Shown piece after piece: positions 1-6,406 of a DNA stretch of 8,107 nucleotides; position 1 is the first letter of the stretch; the number at the start of each line of letters is the position of its first letter. Made by a program: the position numbers and the translations under genes. Source of the stretch: Anaerolineae bacterium (GTDB lineage Bacteria > Chloroflexota > Anaerolineae > 4572-78 > J111); assembly GCA_020433835.1 (NCBI GenBank), contig JAGRBY010000274.1:1-8107 (forward strand), read 5' to 3'. The notes under the pieces were generated by a model. The model saw only the letters and a list, made by a program, of their open reading frames with translations, was not told the origin of the DNA and did not search any database.

Positions 1-63
1 GTCACTATTACAACGATACTATGTCTGATTAGGGAGCAAATTGAGTTATATTTTATCATTAGG

Positions 64-97
64 GATTAGCCTGAAATATGGTACACTGCGGCTAATC
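64..97 (+). promoter_or_regulatory. radC-like gene promoter: extended -10 inside an 8-bp dyad
   Basis: An extended -10, TGG-TACACT, lies at 79-87, 11 nt before the ATG at 99. No Shine-Dalgarno is visible, so the transcript would be nearly leaderless. A perfect inverted repeat, GATTAGCC (64-71) and GGCTAATC (90-97), brackets the -10. A further GATTAG lies at 27-32, and ATTAGGGA occurs at 28-35 and again at 58-65. The -35 is weak (TTAGGG, 59-64, 17-bp spacing). The dyad would suit a repressor that blocks polymerase, but the regulator is not known. Confidence 0.5.
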
Positions 98-98
98 T

Positions 99-677
99 AT
101 GTCAGAACGCCTATTTCAAGGTTGCTTTGATGACCAATTCCTAACATCAGCCTCCCCAGATGTAACTCCTCACGACTTTAAAGGAATGCCAGACCTAATC
201 CGCGTCGACTTCCAGTCGGTCATCTCTGATGTCCGGCAGCCCAAAACCCAAGGTCGATTCGTTCGTGAAGTCGAGCATCCCATACATATCACCGCACCTG
301 AAATCGCTGCTGAATATTTGATGCAAAGTATATTTCACCCATTCCGCGATTTCGATCAGGAGGAGATGTGGGTGTTGCTGCTTAATACCAAGAACCAGAT
401 CACCCACGAAACGTTAATCTATCGAGGTACGGTTAATACCGCTCTTGTTCGGGTGGCCGAGATATTCAAACCGGCCGTCTGGCTCAATTCTCCGGCCATC
501 ATTGCGTCTCATAACCACCCCTCTGGTGACCCGACGCCTTCGCCTGAAGATGTTCACATCACCCGCTCGATTAGGGAAGCGGGTCAGATTTTAGGAATCG
601 AAGTGTTAGACCATATCCTGATCGGCAATAATGTTTGGATTTCCTTGAAAGAACGTGGGGTGTCAGGGTTTGAATGA
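99..677 (+). CDS. RadC-family JAB/MPN (JAMM) domain protein
   Basis: This 192-residue protein carries a RadC-type JAB domain at about residues 65-190. The metal-binding signature HNHPSGD is at 138-144, followed by P-T-P-S-P-E-D, with an acidic pair E88-E89 at the usual upstream glutamate position. The stretches LIYRGTVN and LDHILIG are typical of the family. Chromosomal RadC is usually about 220-230 residues with an N-terminal helix-hairpin-helix. Here the first 60 or so residues do not show that domain, which fits the shorter RadC-like proteins of plasmids and genomic islands. The biochemical role of these proteins is unsettled: the name comes from DNA repair, and a metalloprotease or nuclease activity has not been generally shown. 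The ATG start follows an extended -10 by 11 nt. The stop overlaps an ATG (ATGA, 674-677) that opens a doubtful 75-codon frame. Confidence 0.9.
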   Translation: MSERLFQGCFDDQFLTSASPDVTPHDFKGMPDLIRVDFQSVISDVRQPKTQGRFVREVEHPIHITAPEIAAEYLMQSIFHPFRDFDQEEMWVLLLNTKNQITHETLIYRGTVNTALVRVAEIFKPAVWLNSPAIIASHNHPSGDPTPSPEDVHITRSIREAGQILGIEVLDHILIGNNVWISLKERGVSGFE

Positions 678-810
678 ACAATAACTTCTCTGACAGTTAC
701 CTCGGTGGGAAACGACAGTTCCAGCGCTGTCCAGGGCGCGACCACCAGGAAGCGTGGCGTCAGCCATCGAGACCCTTGACAGCGGGGCTTGGTCAGACGC
801 TGTCCCTTGC

Positions 811-833
811 TCCTTCGCCTCCTGTGCGAAGGA
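811..833. repeat. Perfect 8-bp stem-loop
   Basis: TCCTTCGC and GCGAAGGA pair around the 7-nt loop CTCCTGT. No T-run follows on the plus strand, so a classical rho-independent terminator is not supported. It may be part of a larger structured RNA or a weak terminator for the RadC-like gene. Confidence 0.4.
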
Positions 834-895
834 CCTGCCTTCGCGGCGAGCGGGAAAAACCTTTCTTCTCTCCTCTATCCTTTCGCCGGACTTTG

Positions 896-904
896 TGTTA
901 GCAT
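896..904 (+). promoter_or_regulatory. Extended -10 for the gene at 914
   Basis: TGT-TAGCAT ends 9 nt before the ATG at 914. A start site about 7 nt after the -10 would leave a leader of about 3 nt or none. The small dyad ATAC-GCC-GTAT (903-913) lies between the -10 and the ATG. There is no good -35 and no Shine-Dalgarno. The layout matches the extended -10 boxes before the genes starting at 99, 2024 and 3267. Confidence 0.45.
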
Positions 905-913
905 ACGCCGTAT

Positions 914-1495
914 ATGCGTGTTGAACAACAACCTAACCTAGAATTTCATCCTGAACCGAACCCAACTACAGCATCGGAAATGACTTTTGAAGCCGCCATG
1001 CGGCGAGCGGTCGATGACTTGTTCGTCTGCCAAGCAATCGCTGAACGTCTTCATGCCGTCGATGGTGGTGATGAGTCGGTGGCGGCATTCATCGACGCCT
1101 GGAAGCAGCGATTGACTGAGCACCTGACCGAGTCGGCAGAACTGGCAGTCAGCACAGTCGTCACCGGTCTTGATTTGTTGTACCCCGGACTGCTTGGCCT
1201 AGACCAGGCCTACCCAACTGAGGCGGAAGAAGTGGTGCAGCCAATGTATCAACCTTTCACCGTTGCCAGTATTTGCCGAAACGATCTGAAAGGTCTTTTG
1301 AGTGACGACGAAATTGCCTGTCTAAGGGACAACGATTTGGCGGATATCGCCGATAGGATGAGTGATGTCTACCGCGATAGCGGGGGTTACTGGGAAAGCT
1401 TAGAAACGATGGCGAGGATTGTCATGAAGCGAAATCAAGAGAGCGAATCAAGCGATCCCGTGCAAGCGGATGAGTCGCCTACTGACAAGTCCTAA
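914..1495 (+). CDS. Hypothetical acidic accessory protein
   Basis: A 193-residue protein of unknown function with no signal peptide or membrane segment. The N-terminal part (about 20-90) looks helical and contains TFEAAMRRAVDDLF. The C-terminal part (about 128-171) has the pattern LLSDDEIACLRDNDLADIADRMSD followed by Y-W-E-S-L-E. This resembles a short helical motif I associate with hypothetical proteins on mobile elements, but I cannot name the family. The tail (175-193) is polar, low in complexity and probably disordered. The ATG is preceded by an extended -10 at 9 nt and no Shine-Dalgarno. The TAA stop overlaps the stop of the convergent zinc-ribbon gene by 4 bp, with no terminator between them. 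Coding potential is good because the frame is long and uses ordinary codons, but the function is open. Confidence 0.75.
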   Translation: MRVEQQPNLEFHPEPNPTTASEMTFEAAMRRAVDDLFVCQAIAERLHAVDGGDESVAAFIDAWKQRLTEHLTESAELAVSTVVTGLDLLYPGLLGLDQAYPTEAEEVVQPMYQPFTVASICRNDLKGLLSDDEIACLRDNDLADIADRMSDVYRDSGGYWESLETMARIVMKRNQESESSDPVQADESPTDKS

Positions 1496-1701
1496 TATTC
1501 CACAAATTCACACGTTGGGTCGGAACAAAAGAGGACTATCCCTTCATAAATATTTGTCACCAGCTTTTCAGCCCATAGTGGTTGGCCGCAATGCCAACAT
1601 AGTATCTCCCCTTGCTCTGTTCGGTGCAGCAGTTCCGCTTCTTCGGCGGTGAAGACATCTTCAGGTCGAGGCGCAATGGATTTTGGCTCACCTTCCAGCA
1701 T
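1492..1701 (-). CDS. Small zinc-ribbon-like protein
   Basis: A 69-residue protein with four cysteines placed as in a treble-clef or zinc-ribbon fold: C35-x2-C38 within CWHCG, and C59-x4-C64 near the C-terminus. It ends FVEY with no room for another domain, so it is essentially one metal-binding module after a 30-residue acidic N-terminus. The function is unknown; DNA, RNA or protein binding are all possible. It is the second gene of a two-gene unit: its start lies 20 bp after the stop of the upstream gene. A Shine-Dalgarno-like AAGGTGG overlaps that stop codon, about 15 nt before the ATG, which is rather far and suggests coupled, modest translation. Its TAG stop overlaps the TAA of the plus-strand gene at 914-1495 by 4 bp. 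Confidence 0.65.
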   Translation of the reverse strand: MLEGEPKSIAPRPEDVFTAEEAELLHRTEQGEILCWHCGQPLWAEKLVTNIYEGIVLFCSDPTCEFVEY

Positions 1702-1721
1702 ATCATTAAATCAACGCCACC

Positions 1722-2024
1722 TTAATACTCTTGCGGTAATAAAATCGTTGTCACCGACCTATCAGCCTCAGTTATGAGCCAAATCTTGACCCCGGTCTCC
1801 AGCGTATAAGCTGACAGAATACGCATCCCGTTTTTGACGTTGAAGCGATTTTCGGCCTGGTCGTGTTCATCCAACTCGCTCCAATCGCCGGTAACGTGGC
1901 GGGCAACAAAGTCGATAAAACTCTGCTCCGCTGCCTCCAAAGCCTGCATCGCACCGGGTGTCGCCACCAGTTGCCCCAATGGAAATAAGGATTCAGGTTG
2001 AGATTTAGGTTCAGTTTCACTCAT
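1722..2024 (-). CDS. Conserved plasmid-type hypothetical protein (LFPLGQ...TTILLPQEY family)
   Basis: A 100-residue soluble protein when started at the ATG at 2024. It has an ordered set of motifs that I recognise from small hypothetical proteins of plasmids and integrative elements: LFPLGQLVATPGA near the N-terminus, ARHVTGDWSELDEHD in the middle, and WLITEADRSVTTILLPQEY at the very end. No catalytic function is established for the family that I know of. An in-frame TTG six codons upstream (2042) is possible, but neither start has a clear Shine-Dalgarno. The ATG sits 8 nt after an extended -10 (TGG-TATACT), and that -10 would lie inside the longer frame, so I prefer the ATG and a leaderless mRNA. 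It is the first gene of a two-gene unit with the zinc-ribbon gene at 1492-1701. Confidence 0.8.
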   Translation of the reverse strand: MSETEPKSQPESLFPLGQLVATPGAMQALEAAEQSFIDFVARHVTGDWSELDEHDQAENRFNVKNGMRILSAYTLETGVKIWLITEADRSVTTILLPQEY

Positions 2025-2032
2025 ACAGGCGT

Positions 2033-2041
2033 AGTATACCA
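2033..2041 (-). promoter_or_regulatory. Extended -10 for the gene starting at 2024
   Basis: Read on the minus strand, TGG-TATACT is a strong extended -10, one base off TATAAT. It ends 8 nt before the ATG at 2024. A start site about 7 nt downstream places transcription at or within 2-3 nt of the ATG. The -35 region (CTTTTT or TTTTTA) is poor, as is usual for extended -10 promoters. Confidence 0.55.
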
Positions 2042-2042
2042 A

Positions 2043-2262
2043 GCCTGTAGGAAATAAAAAGCGGAAATGAAACCAACTGTTAACCTCGCTAAACTGGAGA
2101 TGTCGTCCGTTCTTGCTCCCGGCTTTTCTTTATTCGGACCTTGAAGAAGGGCTGCACGTAATCGGTTGTCGCGGTTGCGTGAGATACCCGACCTCGGCGA
2201 CAACGAGAGGTCGTCAGGCGCAAAAGTCGCCCCGGTGTCTTGTGGGCAAGACGGGCGACTCT
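2043..2262. other. Hairpin-rich spacer between two minus-strand units
   Basis: No gene is supported here. Three perfect inverted repeats are packed into the last 100 bp: GTTGTCGC (2165-2172) with GCGACAAC (2197-2204), CGACCTC (2189-2195) with GAGGTCG (2207-2213), and the larger terminator-like stem at 2225-2260. The first two interlock in pseudoknot order. However, only 2 nt connect the right arms, so they are more likely alternatives than simultaneous stems. The rest (2043-2160) shows nothing I can interpret beyond the upstream side of the promoter near 2040. Confidence 0.4.
2222..2260 (-). terminator. Terminator-like stem-loop closing the transfer operon
   Basis: Two bases after the stop codon of the 2263 gene, the minus strand folds into a long stem. 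AGTCGCCC (2260-2253) pairs perfectly with GGGCGACT (2232-2225), and the inner GTCTTG pairs with CAAGAC around a 4-nt loop, with a 4-nt bulge (2233-2236) between the two helices. The stem is followed by TTTTG, a short U-run. Position and shape support rho-independent termination of the minus-strand operon. The short U-run keeps confidence moderate. Confidence 0.6.
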
Positions 2263-3267
2263 TCAAACCGCTAAACAGTGGAGGCCAGGTTGCCCAGCTT
2301 TGTGCCAAATCGGTTCCGTCAATACGGCCTCCGGCTTCATAGCCTCGAAGGTCGTAAACCAAAAGCGGCCTCGTCCTCCAGATTGCTCGGTAATGCGCTT
2401 AAGGTTATTGAGACGCGTTTGTCCAGTCGTCACCGTTAATACACGCAGATTAGGTGTACCAAAGCGCTGCTCGAACAAACTGAGTTGACCTTCGGGTTGG
2501 GGCGTAAAATAGGCGATGTAAGCGCGTACCTTCCGCGCCCAATCTTTGCCGCCCCAACGGGTATACTGCCCTACCACGGTACGCCGGTCTATCTCCAGCA
2601 GAAAGTGAAACTCATACGCCTCGGTCTTAAGATGAAAGTAACCATCGGGAACAAGGGCGACCTTACGCCGCTTGCCCGTTTGTGGATTGGTAATGTAGAC
2701 GTGGTCGCGGTTTTGCTGCTTACGTAAGGTGCGGTCATCCAGCCAGTTTGCCAAGTCGAAACGGTGGCGCTGCGCGCCGAGGGTGACGGCAAGCCGGGCG
2801 TCATTGGTCTTGAGCAGGTGCTCCAGAAATCGGCTGCCGACCGTGTTGTGGCGCGGCTGCCAATCGATGTCTTGGGGCGACAATCCGTAATCGCTACACA
2901 GTGTCTCTTTGCCCTGCTTGTCGAGGAAATAGATCAACGGTTTGCGGCCCATCGCTAGCGGTGTGGGCAGTTCTTCCCGGTACAGATATCCGTGGTGAAA
3001 CAGCAACTTGAGCCGGTGCCGACAGCGGTTGGATTTGCCGCTTGAGGGTTGTTTTGCGTGTACCTGAAACTGACTTTGATCGCCGGGAAATAGGAGCTTT
3101 TCGATCTGGGGTGTCGTTAAGGCGCGGTAGGCATAAACGGCTTCGATGATGGCCAAATCCCGGTGGGTTAGCCGCATCGGCGGGTACTCATCCGTCTGGC
3201 CCCGTTTCAGAAGTTTAAGACGAGGTCGCTTGGACGGGGCGGCACTGTAAATGACAGCCTGACGCAT
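2263..3267 (-). CDS. Replication-relaxation family protein, second tandem copy
   Basis: A protein of 334 residues (344 if started at 3297) of the family annotated as plasmid replication-relaxation proteins. An N-terminal winged-helix region contains MRLTHRDLAIIEAVYAY, QIEKLLFP and RCRHRLKLLFHHGYL. It is followed by a mixed domain with VPDGYF, LLEIDRRT and, about 20 residues on, RKVRAY. The D...E-x-D...K arrangement is reminiscent of a PD-(D/E)xK nuclease core with a displaced lysine; that is an inference. The C-terminus has NLRVLTVTTG and RFWFTT. It is clearly paralogous to the upstream neighbour, which shares all these motifs. I chose the ATG at 3267 because an extended -10 (TGT-TACACT) ends 9 nt before it. 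The longer ATG at 3297 has no Shine-Dalgarno and its reading frame would cross that -10. A terminator-like stem follows the stop by 2 bp. Confidence 0.85.
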   Translation of the reverse strand: MRQAVIYSAAPSKRPRLKLLKRGQTDEYPPMRLTHRDLAIIEAVYAYRALTTPQIEKLLFPGDQSQFQVHAKQPSSGKSNRCRHRLKLLFHHGYLYREELPTPLAMGRKPLIYFLDKQGKETLCSDYGLSPQDIDWQPRHNTVGSRFLEHLLKTNDARLAVTLGAQRHRFDLANWLDDRTLRKQQNRDHVYITNPQTGKRRKVALVPDGYFHLKTEAYEFHFLLEIDRRTVVGQYTRWGGKDWARKVRAYIAYFTPQPEGQLSLFEQRFGTPNLRVLTVTTGQTRLNNLKRITEQSGGRGRFWFTTFEAMKPEAVLTEPIWHKAGQPGLHCLAV

Positions 3268-3276
3268 AATAGCATT

Positions 3277-3285
3277 AGTGTAACA
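3277..3285 (-). promoter_or_regulatory. Internal extended -10 before the second replication-relaxation gene
   Basis: On the minus strand TGT-TACACT ends 9 nt before the ATG at 3267. TTGACC lies 19 bp upstream of the TACACT hexamer as a loose -35. It would give a leaderless transcript of the last operon gene alone, in addition to read-through from upstream, and so could raise or uncouple its dose relative to its paralogue. Confidence 0.45.
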
Positions 3286-3303
3286 TCTGGGGGGCATTGA
3301 CGG

Positions 3304-4227
3304 TCAATTGAACAAGGACAGTTTGTCTGGTTTAGTCGCAATCGACCAGATTGGCTCTAGGAAGCAACCTGGCTGCCAAATGTCAATCCGTTCCTGAATA
3401 GTAAACCAGAAGTAGTGGTCGCCCTCGGCTTTTTCGGTAGCTTTTTTGAGATTTTGCAAACGTTGGTCGCTGGTGGTCACTGTCAGAACACGAAAATTGC
3501 GGGTGCTGTAGTGCCGCTGCGACTCGCCACTTTCCCGAAACTCGTGATAGGCTTTGATCTTCTCCTGCCAGCGAACGTTACTCTCCGTGCCTCGATCAAC
3601 TTCCAAGAAAAAATAGGCTTGCCGGTCGTTGACCACCAAGGTAAAGTAGCCATCGGGATATTTCCGGACAACGCGAGCGCCTTGCATCATATAAGGTACG
3701 GCCTCCTGCCGCTCGGCCGATTTTAACGCTCCTTCATCCACCCATTGCCCCAGTTCAAGATGTCCCCGCCTAACCAATTGCTGAAGAACCACTCGCACAT
3801 CATTAATAGCCAGAGTGTGATCCAGAAACTGGGTACTAATCTGGTTGTGCTTTGGCTTCCAGTTCACTTCACCGCTATCGACTCCCAATAACGTTGCCAC
3901 CAGGTAAGCCCCGGCTTCATCCAGAGCATACACAAAGGGCACTCGGCCTTCGCCCAAAACAACCGGTTGGGGCAGGCGAGCTAAAAAACCGTGGTGGTAC
4001 AGCAACTGCAACCGACGCTGGCAGGCCGTGCGGCGACTGTGCGATTGAGGGCTGCTGGAAGGAAAAAAGAGTGCTTCAATCTGGTGGGCAGAGAGCAGGC
4101 GATGTTCGTAAATAGCCAAGACGATCTGTTGGTCTCGGTCAGTCAGCTGCATGGGAGGCGGCTCGGTCGCCCGTTTGTACGATGGCAGGTAACGTTGCTC
4201 AGTCAAAATAGCTAACCTCAGCTTCAT
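3304..4227 (-). CDS. Replication-relaxation family protein, first tandem copy
   Basis: A 307-residue protein with the same architecture as its downstream neighbour. The winged-helix region (about 26-85) contains MQLTDRDQQIVLAIYEHR, QIEALFFP and RRLQLLYHHGFL. A domain with YPDGYF (190-195), FFLEVDRGT (206-214) and K-I-K-A-Y (223-227) follows, and the C-terminus has NFRVLTVTTS and YFWFTI. D192, E209, D211 and K223/K225 are candidate active-site residues if the fold is nuclease-like, which is an inference. Families of this kind are linked to plasmid replication and DNA relaxation. The ATG at 4227 overlaps the ATPase gene by 29 bp but has no well-placed Shine-Dalgarno. A TTG at 4206 has GAGG 9 nt upstream and gives an 8-bp overlap (TTGACTGA), so it may be the real start (300 residues). 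The gene ends 6 bp before the longer frame of the next gene. Confidence 0.85.
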   Translation of the reverse strand: MKLRLAILTEQRYLPSYKRATEPPPMQLTDRDQQIVLAIYEHRLLSAHQIEALFFPSSSPQSHSRRTACQRRLQLLYHHGFLARLPQPVVLGEGRVPFVYALDEAGAYLVATLLGVDSGEVNWKPKHNQISTQFLDHTLAINDVRVVLQQLVRRGHLELGQWVDEGALKSAERQEAVPYMMQGARVVRKYPDGYFTLVVNDRQAYFFLEVDRGTESNVRWQEKIKAYHEFRESGESQRHYSTRNFRVLTVTTSDQRLQNLKKATEKAEGDHYFWFTIQERIDIWQPGCFLEPIWSIATKPDKLSLFN

Positions 4228-6406
4228 CAGCCTGGTCTAAACCCCGCCCTTCATAGCGCTGCTTCAATGCGGCATCGACTTCATCTTTGGGACGACCATA
4301 CTGCGCCCGACTATACTGGCGTATTCGTTCCATCTGCTCCTGAGCGTTATCCAGCTCAGGTAACGGGGATAAGGTCTGCATACTAAAAGCGTCTAGGTCT
4401 TTCCCGGCCAACTGCATCTTGACCACAGTAGCAAAGCGATCCACCTTAATCAAATCTTCAAGTGTAAAATGGGGTTTGACATAGCGCGACAGGGCTTGAG
4501 CATCCGGTGGCCCCACACTAAAGATAAGCATCGTGCCAACATTGCCCATAATTGCATCCAGGGTGTCCCCTTCCAACTGTTTGAGATACTGATTGGCCAC
4601 TACCAAACTCAGTCCAAATTTTCGCGCTTCCGAAAACATCACCGCCAAGCTGGTCGTAATAAAATTCTGGACTTCGTCGATATAGAGGTAAAACGGTCGG
4701 CGCTGCTCGGGGGCTATCGAGGCGCGGCTCATCGCGGCCATTTGTATTCTAGAGATAAGGAGAGCCCCCAGCGTTTCGGCTTCGGTCTCCGGCACACCGC
4801 CCAGGTTAGCCAGAAAAATCTGACCCCGATCAAGAACTTGACGAACGTTGAGACTGGTCGGCTGGCAGACAATGCGACGGACGGTCGGGTCACGATAAAA
4901 GCGGCGAATGCGCAGATTGATTGGTCGGGCAAACTCTCGCTGTTGCGACTTCGACTCAAGCGCATACTCGTCATACCAAAAATCCAGCGTGGCGGCGTCG
5001 GTGACGTGGCTTAAAACGTGACGGCGAAACTTGGGATCGAGTAGCATTTTGGGGATGTCCTGAATGGTTGCCTGTTCGACGGCAACCAAAGCACGCAAGG
5101 TGGCATCTAAGACCGTTTCCATTCGACCCCCACGCCACTGGTCCGCAAACATCTTGCGCATGACCGCCAAGGCATAACCAGCCGTATCATCTTCACTGAC
5201 CCCTGGCAGTCGCGCCAGCAAGTTCAAGCCAATGGGATAATCCTTATCCCGTGTGTCAAACAGAACCACATCTTGCTCGCGGTGGGCCGGGATGCTTCGG
5301 GTTAAGATAGCCTCAAATAAGTCGCCCCGTGGATCGATGACGGCCACCCCTTTCCCGGCTTCGATATCTTGATGAATCATCCGATGCAGCAGGGTTGTTT
5401 TACCAACGCCTGTTCGACCCAAGATATTGACGTGGCCAATTCTATCGGCGTCGGTCAATCGAACGGTATGGGCATGCCCCTGATAACTGTTTGTTCCTAA
5501 CACAATCCCCTGCTCTTGTTGAATGAGCGATTTGGGGATGGGGGCAGCGGCTGAGGCAGCCCAGACAATGCCAGGAGCTTGACACTGCTCCGTTGGGAGA
5601 TGCCACAAGGCGGCTACTTCACTGGCCGTCAAGACCGGCACAAACGACTCTTTGTGGGGCGACACCAGGAAGTTAAAGCCATCACGCTCGAACACAGCCA
5701 GAGCGGGAAACAAGCGCTCGACCAGGGCTGACGCACGGTCTTGAGAGGTCGCTTTAATCTTGATTTCAAAGAAGATCTGTTTCAGCGGGCTGTTGAGTTT
5801 AGCCCGCGCCGGTTTTTGAATTTCGGGGATATATTTGTCAACTTTGTCAGCGCCGGTCAATTTGGTTGCTGCCGCCGCCACCGCCACGCCAGGGTGCAAA
5901 AAGTTCCACCAATTGACGGTCGAGGTAGTGATTAACTTCTCCCCCAGATCGTAATACTTTTTCGGGAGATGAGCCAAACTGAGTTCATAGACCACAGCTT
6001 CATCAGAGGCCAGGTCCGTTAGGGCGCTAATGAAGGTGGCCAGAGGATCTAACCGACCAAAATCTTCAGCCATCTTCAGCGGTGCTACAAATGGAGCGGC
6101 GGTGTGCAGATCGAAGAGATAATATCCAACGTGGCTGTGCATTTTGGAGGTCATGGAAACGTGGGCTTGCGGATAAAGACCGTAGATGGCATCAACCACC
6201 GCCTCACTATCGCTCGCCTCGGTTTCGATATACCATTCGATGTGATGAGCCATCGCACCAATGCCCAACCTAATAGTAGGTAAAGCAAAGAGGCTGACCA
6301 TCAATTGCCGTGCGGCTTCCGGCTGCCAGAGGGTTCGACGTGGAGCCGCCAGTTTAATGATTTGAGTATAAGTTTGATCGATAATGGGGGTTAGTTGGGT
6401 GGTCAA
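4199..6406 (-). CDS. VirD4/TraG/HerA-like DNA-transfer ATPase (type IV coupling protein-like)
   Basis: A 735-residue P-loop ATPase. The Walker A is GRTGVGKT (330-337), followed by a strand ending VIDPRGD (356-362). A Walker B-like YIDEVQNF is at 575-582 and a sensor-like ANQYLKQLEG at 604-613. This is the core of the FtsK/HerA/TraG DNA-pump superfamily, closest to conjugative coupling proteins with a TraG/TraD-type C-terminus. Residues 1-290 form a separate region with FFEIKIKA near 212-219. No transmembrane helices are visible, whereas classical VirD4/TraG proteins start with two. The TTG start at 6406 has a strong Shine-Dalgarno (GGAGGT) and overlaps the stop of the upstream membrane-protein gene as TTGA, so translation is coupled. 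It probably pumps element DNA or links processed DNA to a secretion channel. A TraC-like assembly ATPase is less likely. Confidence 0.88.
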   Translation of the reverse strand: MTTQLTPIIDQTYTQIIKLAAPRRTLWQPEAARQLMVSLFALPTIRLGIGAMAHHIEWYIETEASDSEAVVDAIYGLYPQAHVSMTSKMHSHVGYYLFDLHTAAPFVAPLKMAEDFGRLDPLATFISALTDLASDEAVVYELSLAHLPKKYYDLGEKLITTSTVNWWNFLHPGVAVAAAATKLTGADKVDKYIPEIQKPARAKLNSPLKQIFFEIKIKATSQDRASALVERLFPALAVFERDGFNFLVSPHKESFVPVLTASEVAALWHLPTEQCQAPGIVWAASAAAPIPKSLIQQEQGIVLGTNSYQGHAHTVRLTDADRIGHVNILGRTGVGKTTLLHRMIHQDIEAGKGVAVIDPRGDLFEAILTRSIPAHREQDVVLFDTRDKDYPIGLNLLARLPGVSEDDTAGYALAVMRKMFADQWRGGRMETVLDATLRALVAVEQATIQDIPKMLLDPKFRRHVLSHVTDAATLDFWYDEYALESKSQQREFARPINLRIRRFYRDPTVRRIVCQPTSLNVRQVLDRGQIFLANLGGVPETEAETLGALLISRIQMAAMSRASIAPEQRRPFYLYIDEVQNFITTSLAVMFSEARKFGLSLVVANQYLKQLEGDTLDAIMGNVGTMLIFSVGPPDAQALSRYVKPHFTLEDLIKVDRFATVVKMQLAGKDLDAFSMQTLSPLPELDNAQEQMERIRQYSRAQYGRPKDEVDAALKQRYEGRGLDQADEAEVSYFD

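Larger units (their letters stand above)
678..913. other. Intergenic stretch with several stem-loops, probably non-coding
   Basis: No convincing gene lies between the RadC-like gene and the gene at 914. The clearest structure is an 8-bp perfect stem, TCCTTCGC (811-818) with GCGAAGGA (826-833), and a 7-nt loop. Another perfect 7-bp stem is GACAGCG (778-784) with CGCTGTC (798-804). GACAG (714-718) can also pair with CTGTC (727-731). CGCTGTCC recurs at 725-732 in the form GCGCTGTCC, so 778-784 has two possible partners. The end (about 860-888) is a pyrimidine tract. It could be an RNA gene, a long 3' UTR or terminator, or a remnant. I do not recognise a family. Confidence 0.35.

Noticed and set aside
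674..901. 75-codon plus-strand frame overlapping the RadC-like stop as ATGA, with AGGG 5 nt upstream
   Set aside because: The overlap and SD look inviting, but the product is R/P/S-rich with no motif or secondary-structure pattern, and the DNA contains several perfect stems. I treat it as non-coding.
2225..2260. Possible integron attC site
   Set aside because: The stem is in the right size range, but I see no paired core sites (GTTRRRY type), no integrase, and it sits in terminator position with a short T-run.
2021..2362. 113-codon minus-strand frame across the spacer
   Set aside because: Out of frame with the 2263 gene, covers the terminator-like stem and the promoter near 2040, and has no protein character.
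3415..3726. 103-codon plus-strand frame
   Set aside because: Antisense to the conserved C-terminal half of the first replication-relaxation gene.
4469..5014. 181-codon plus-strand frame
   Set aside because: It lies wholly antisense to the ATPase core, which has intact Walker motifs; the product has no recognisable features.
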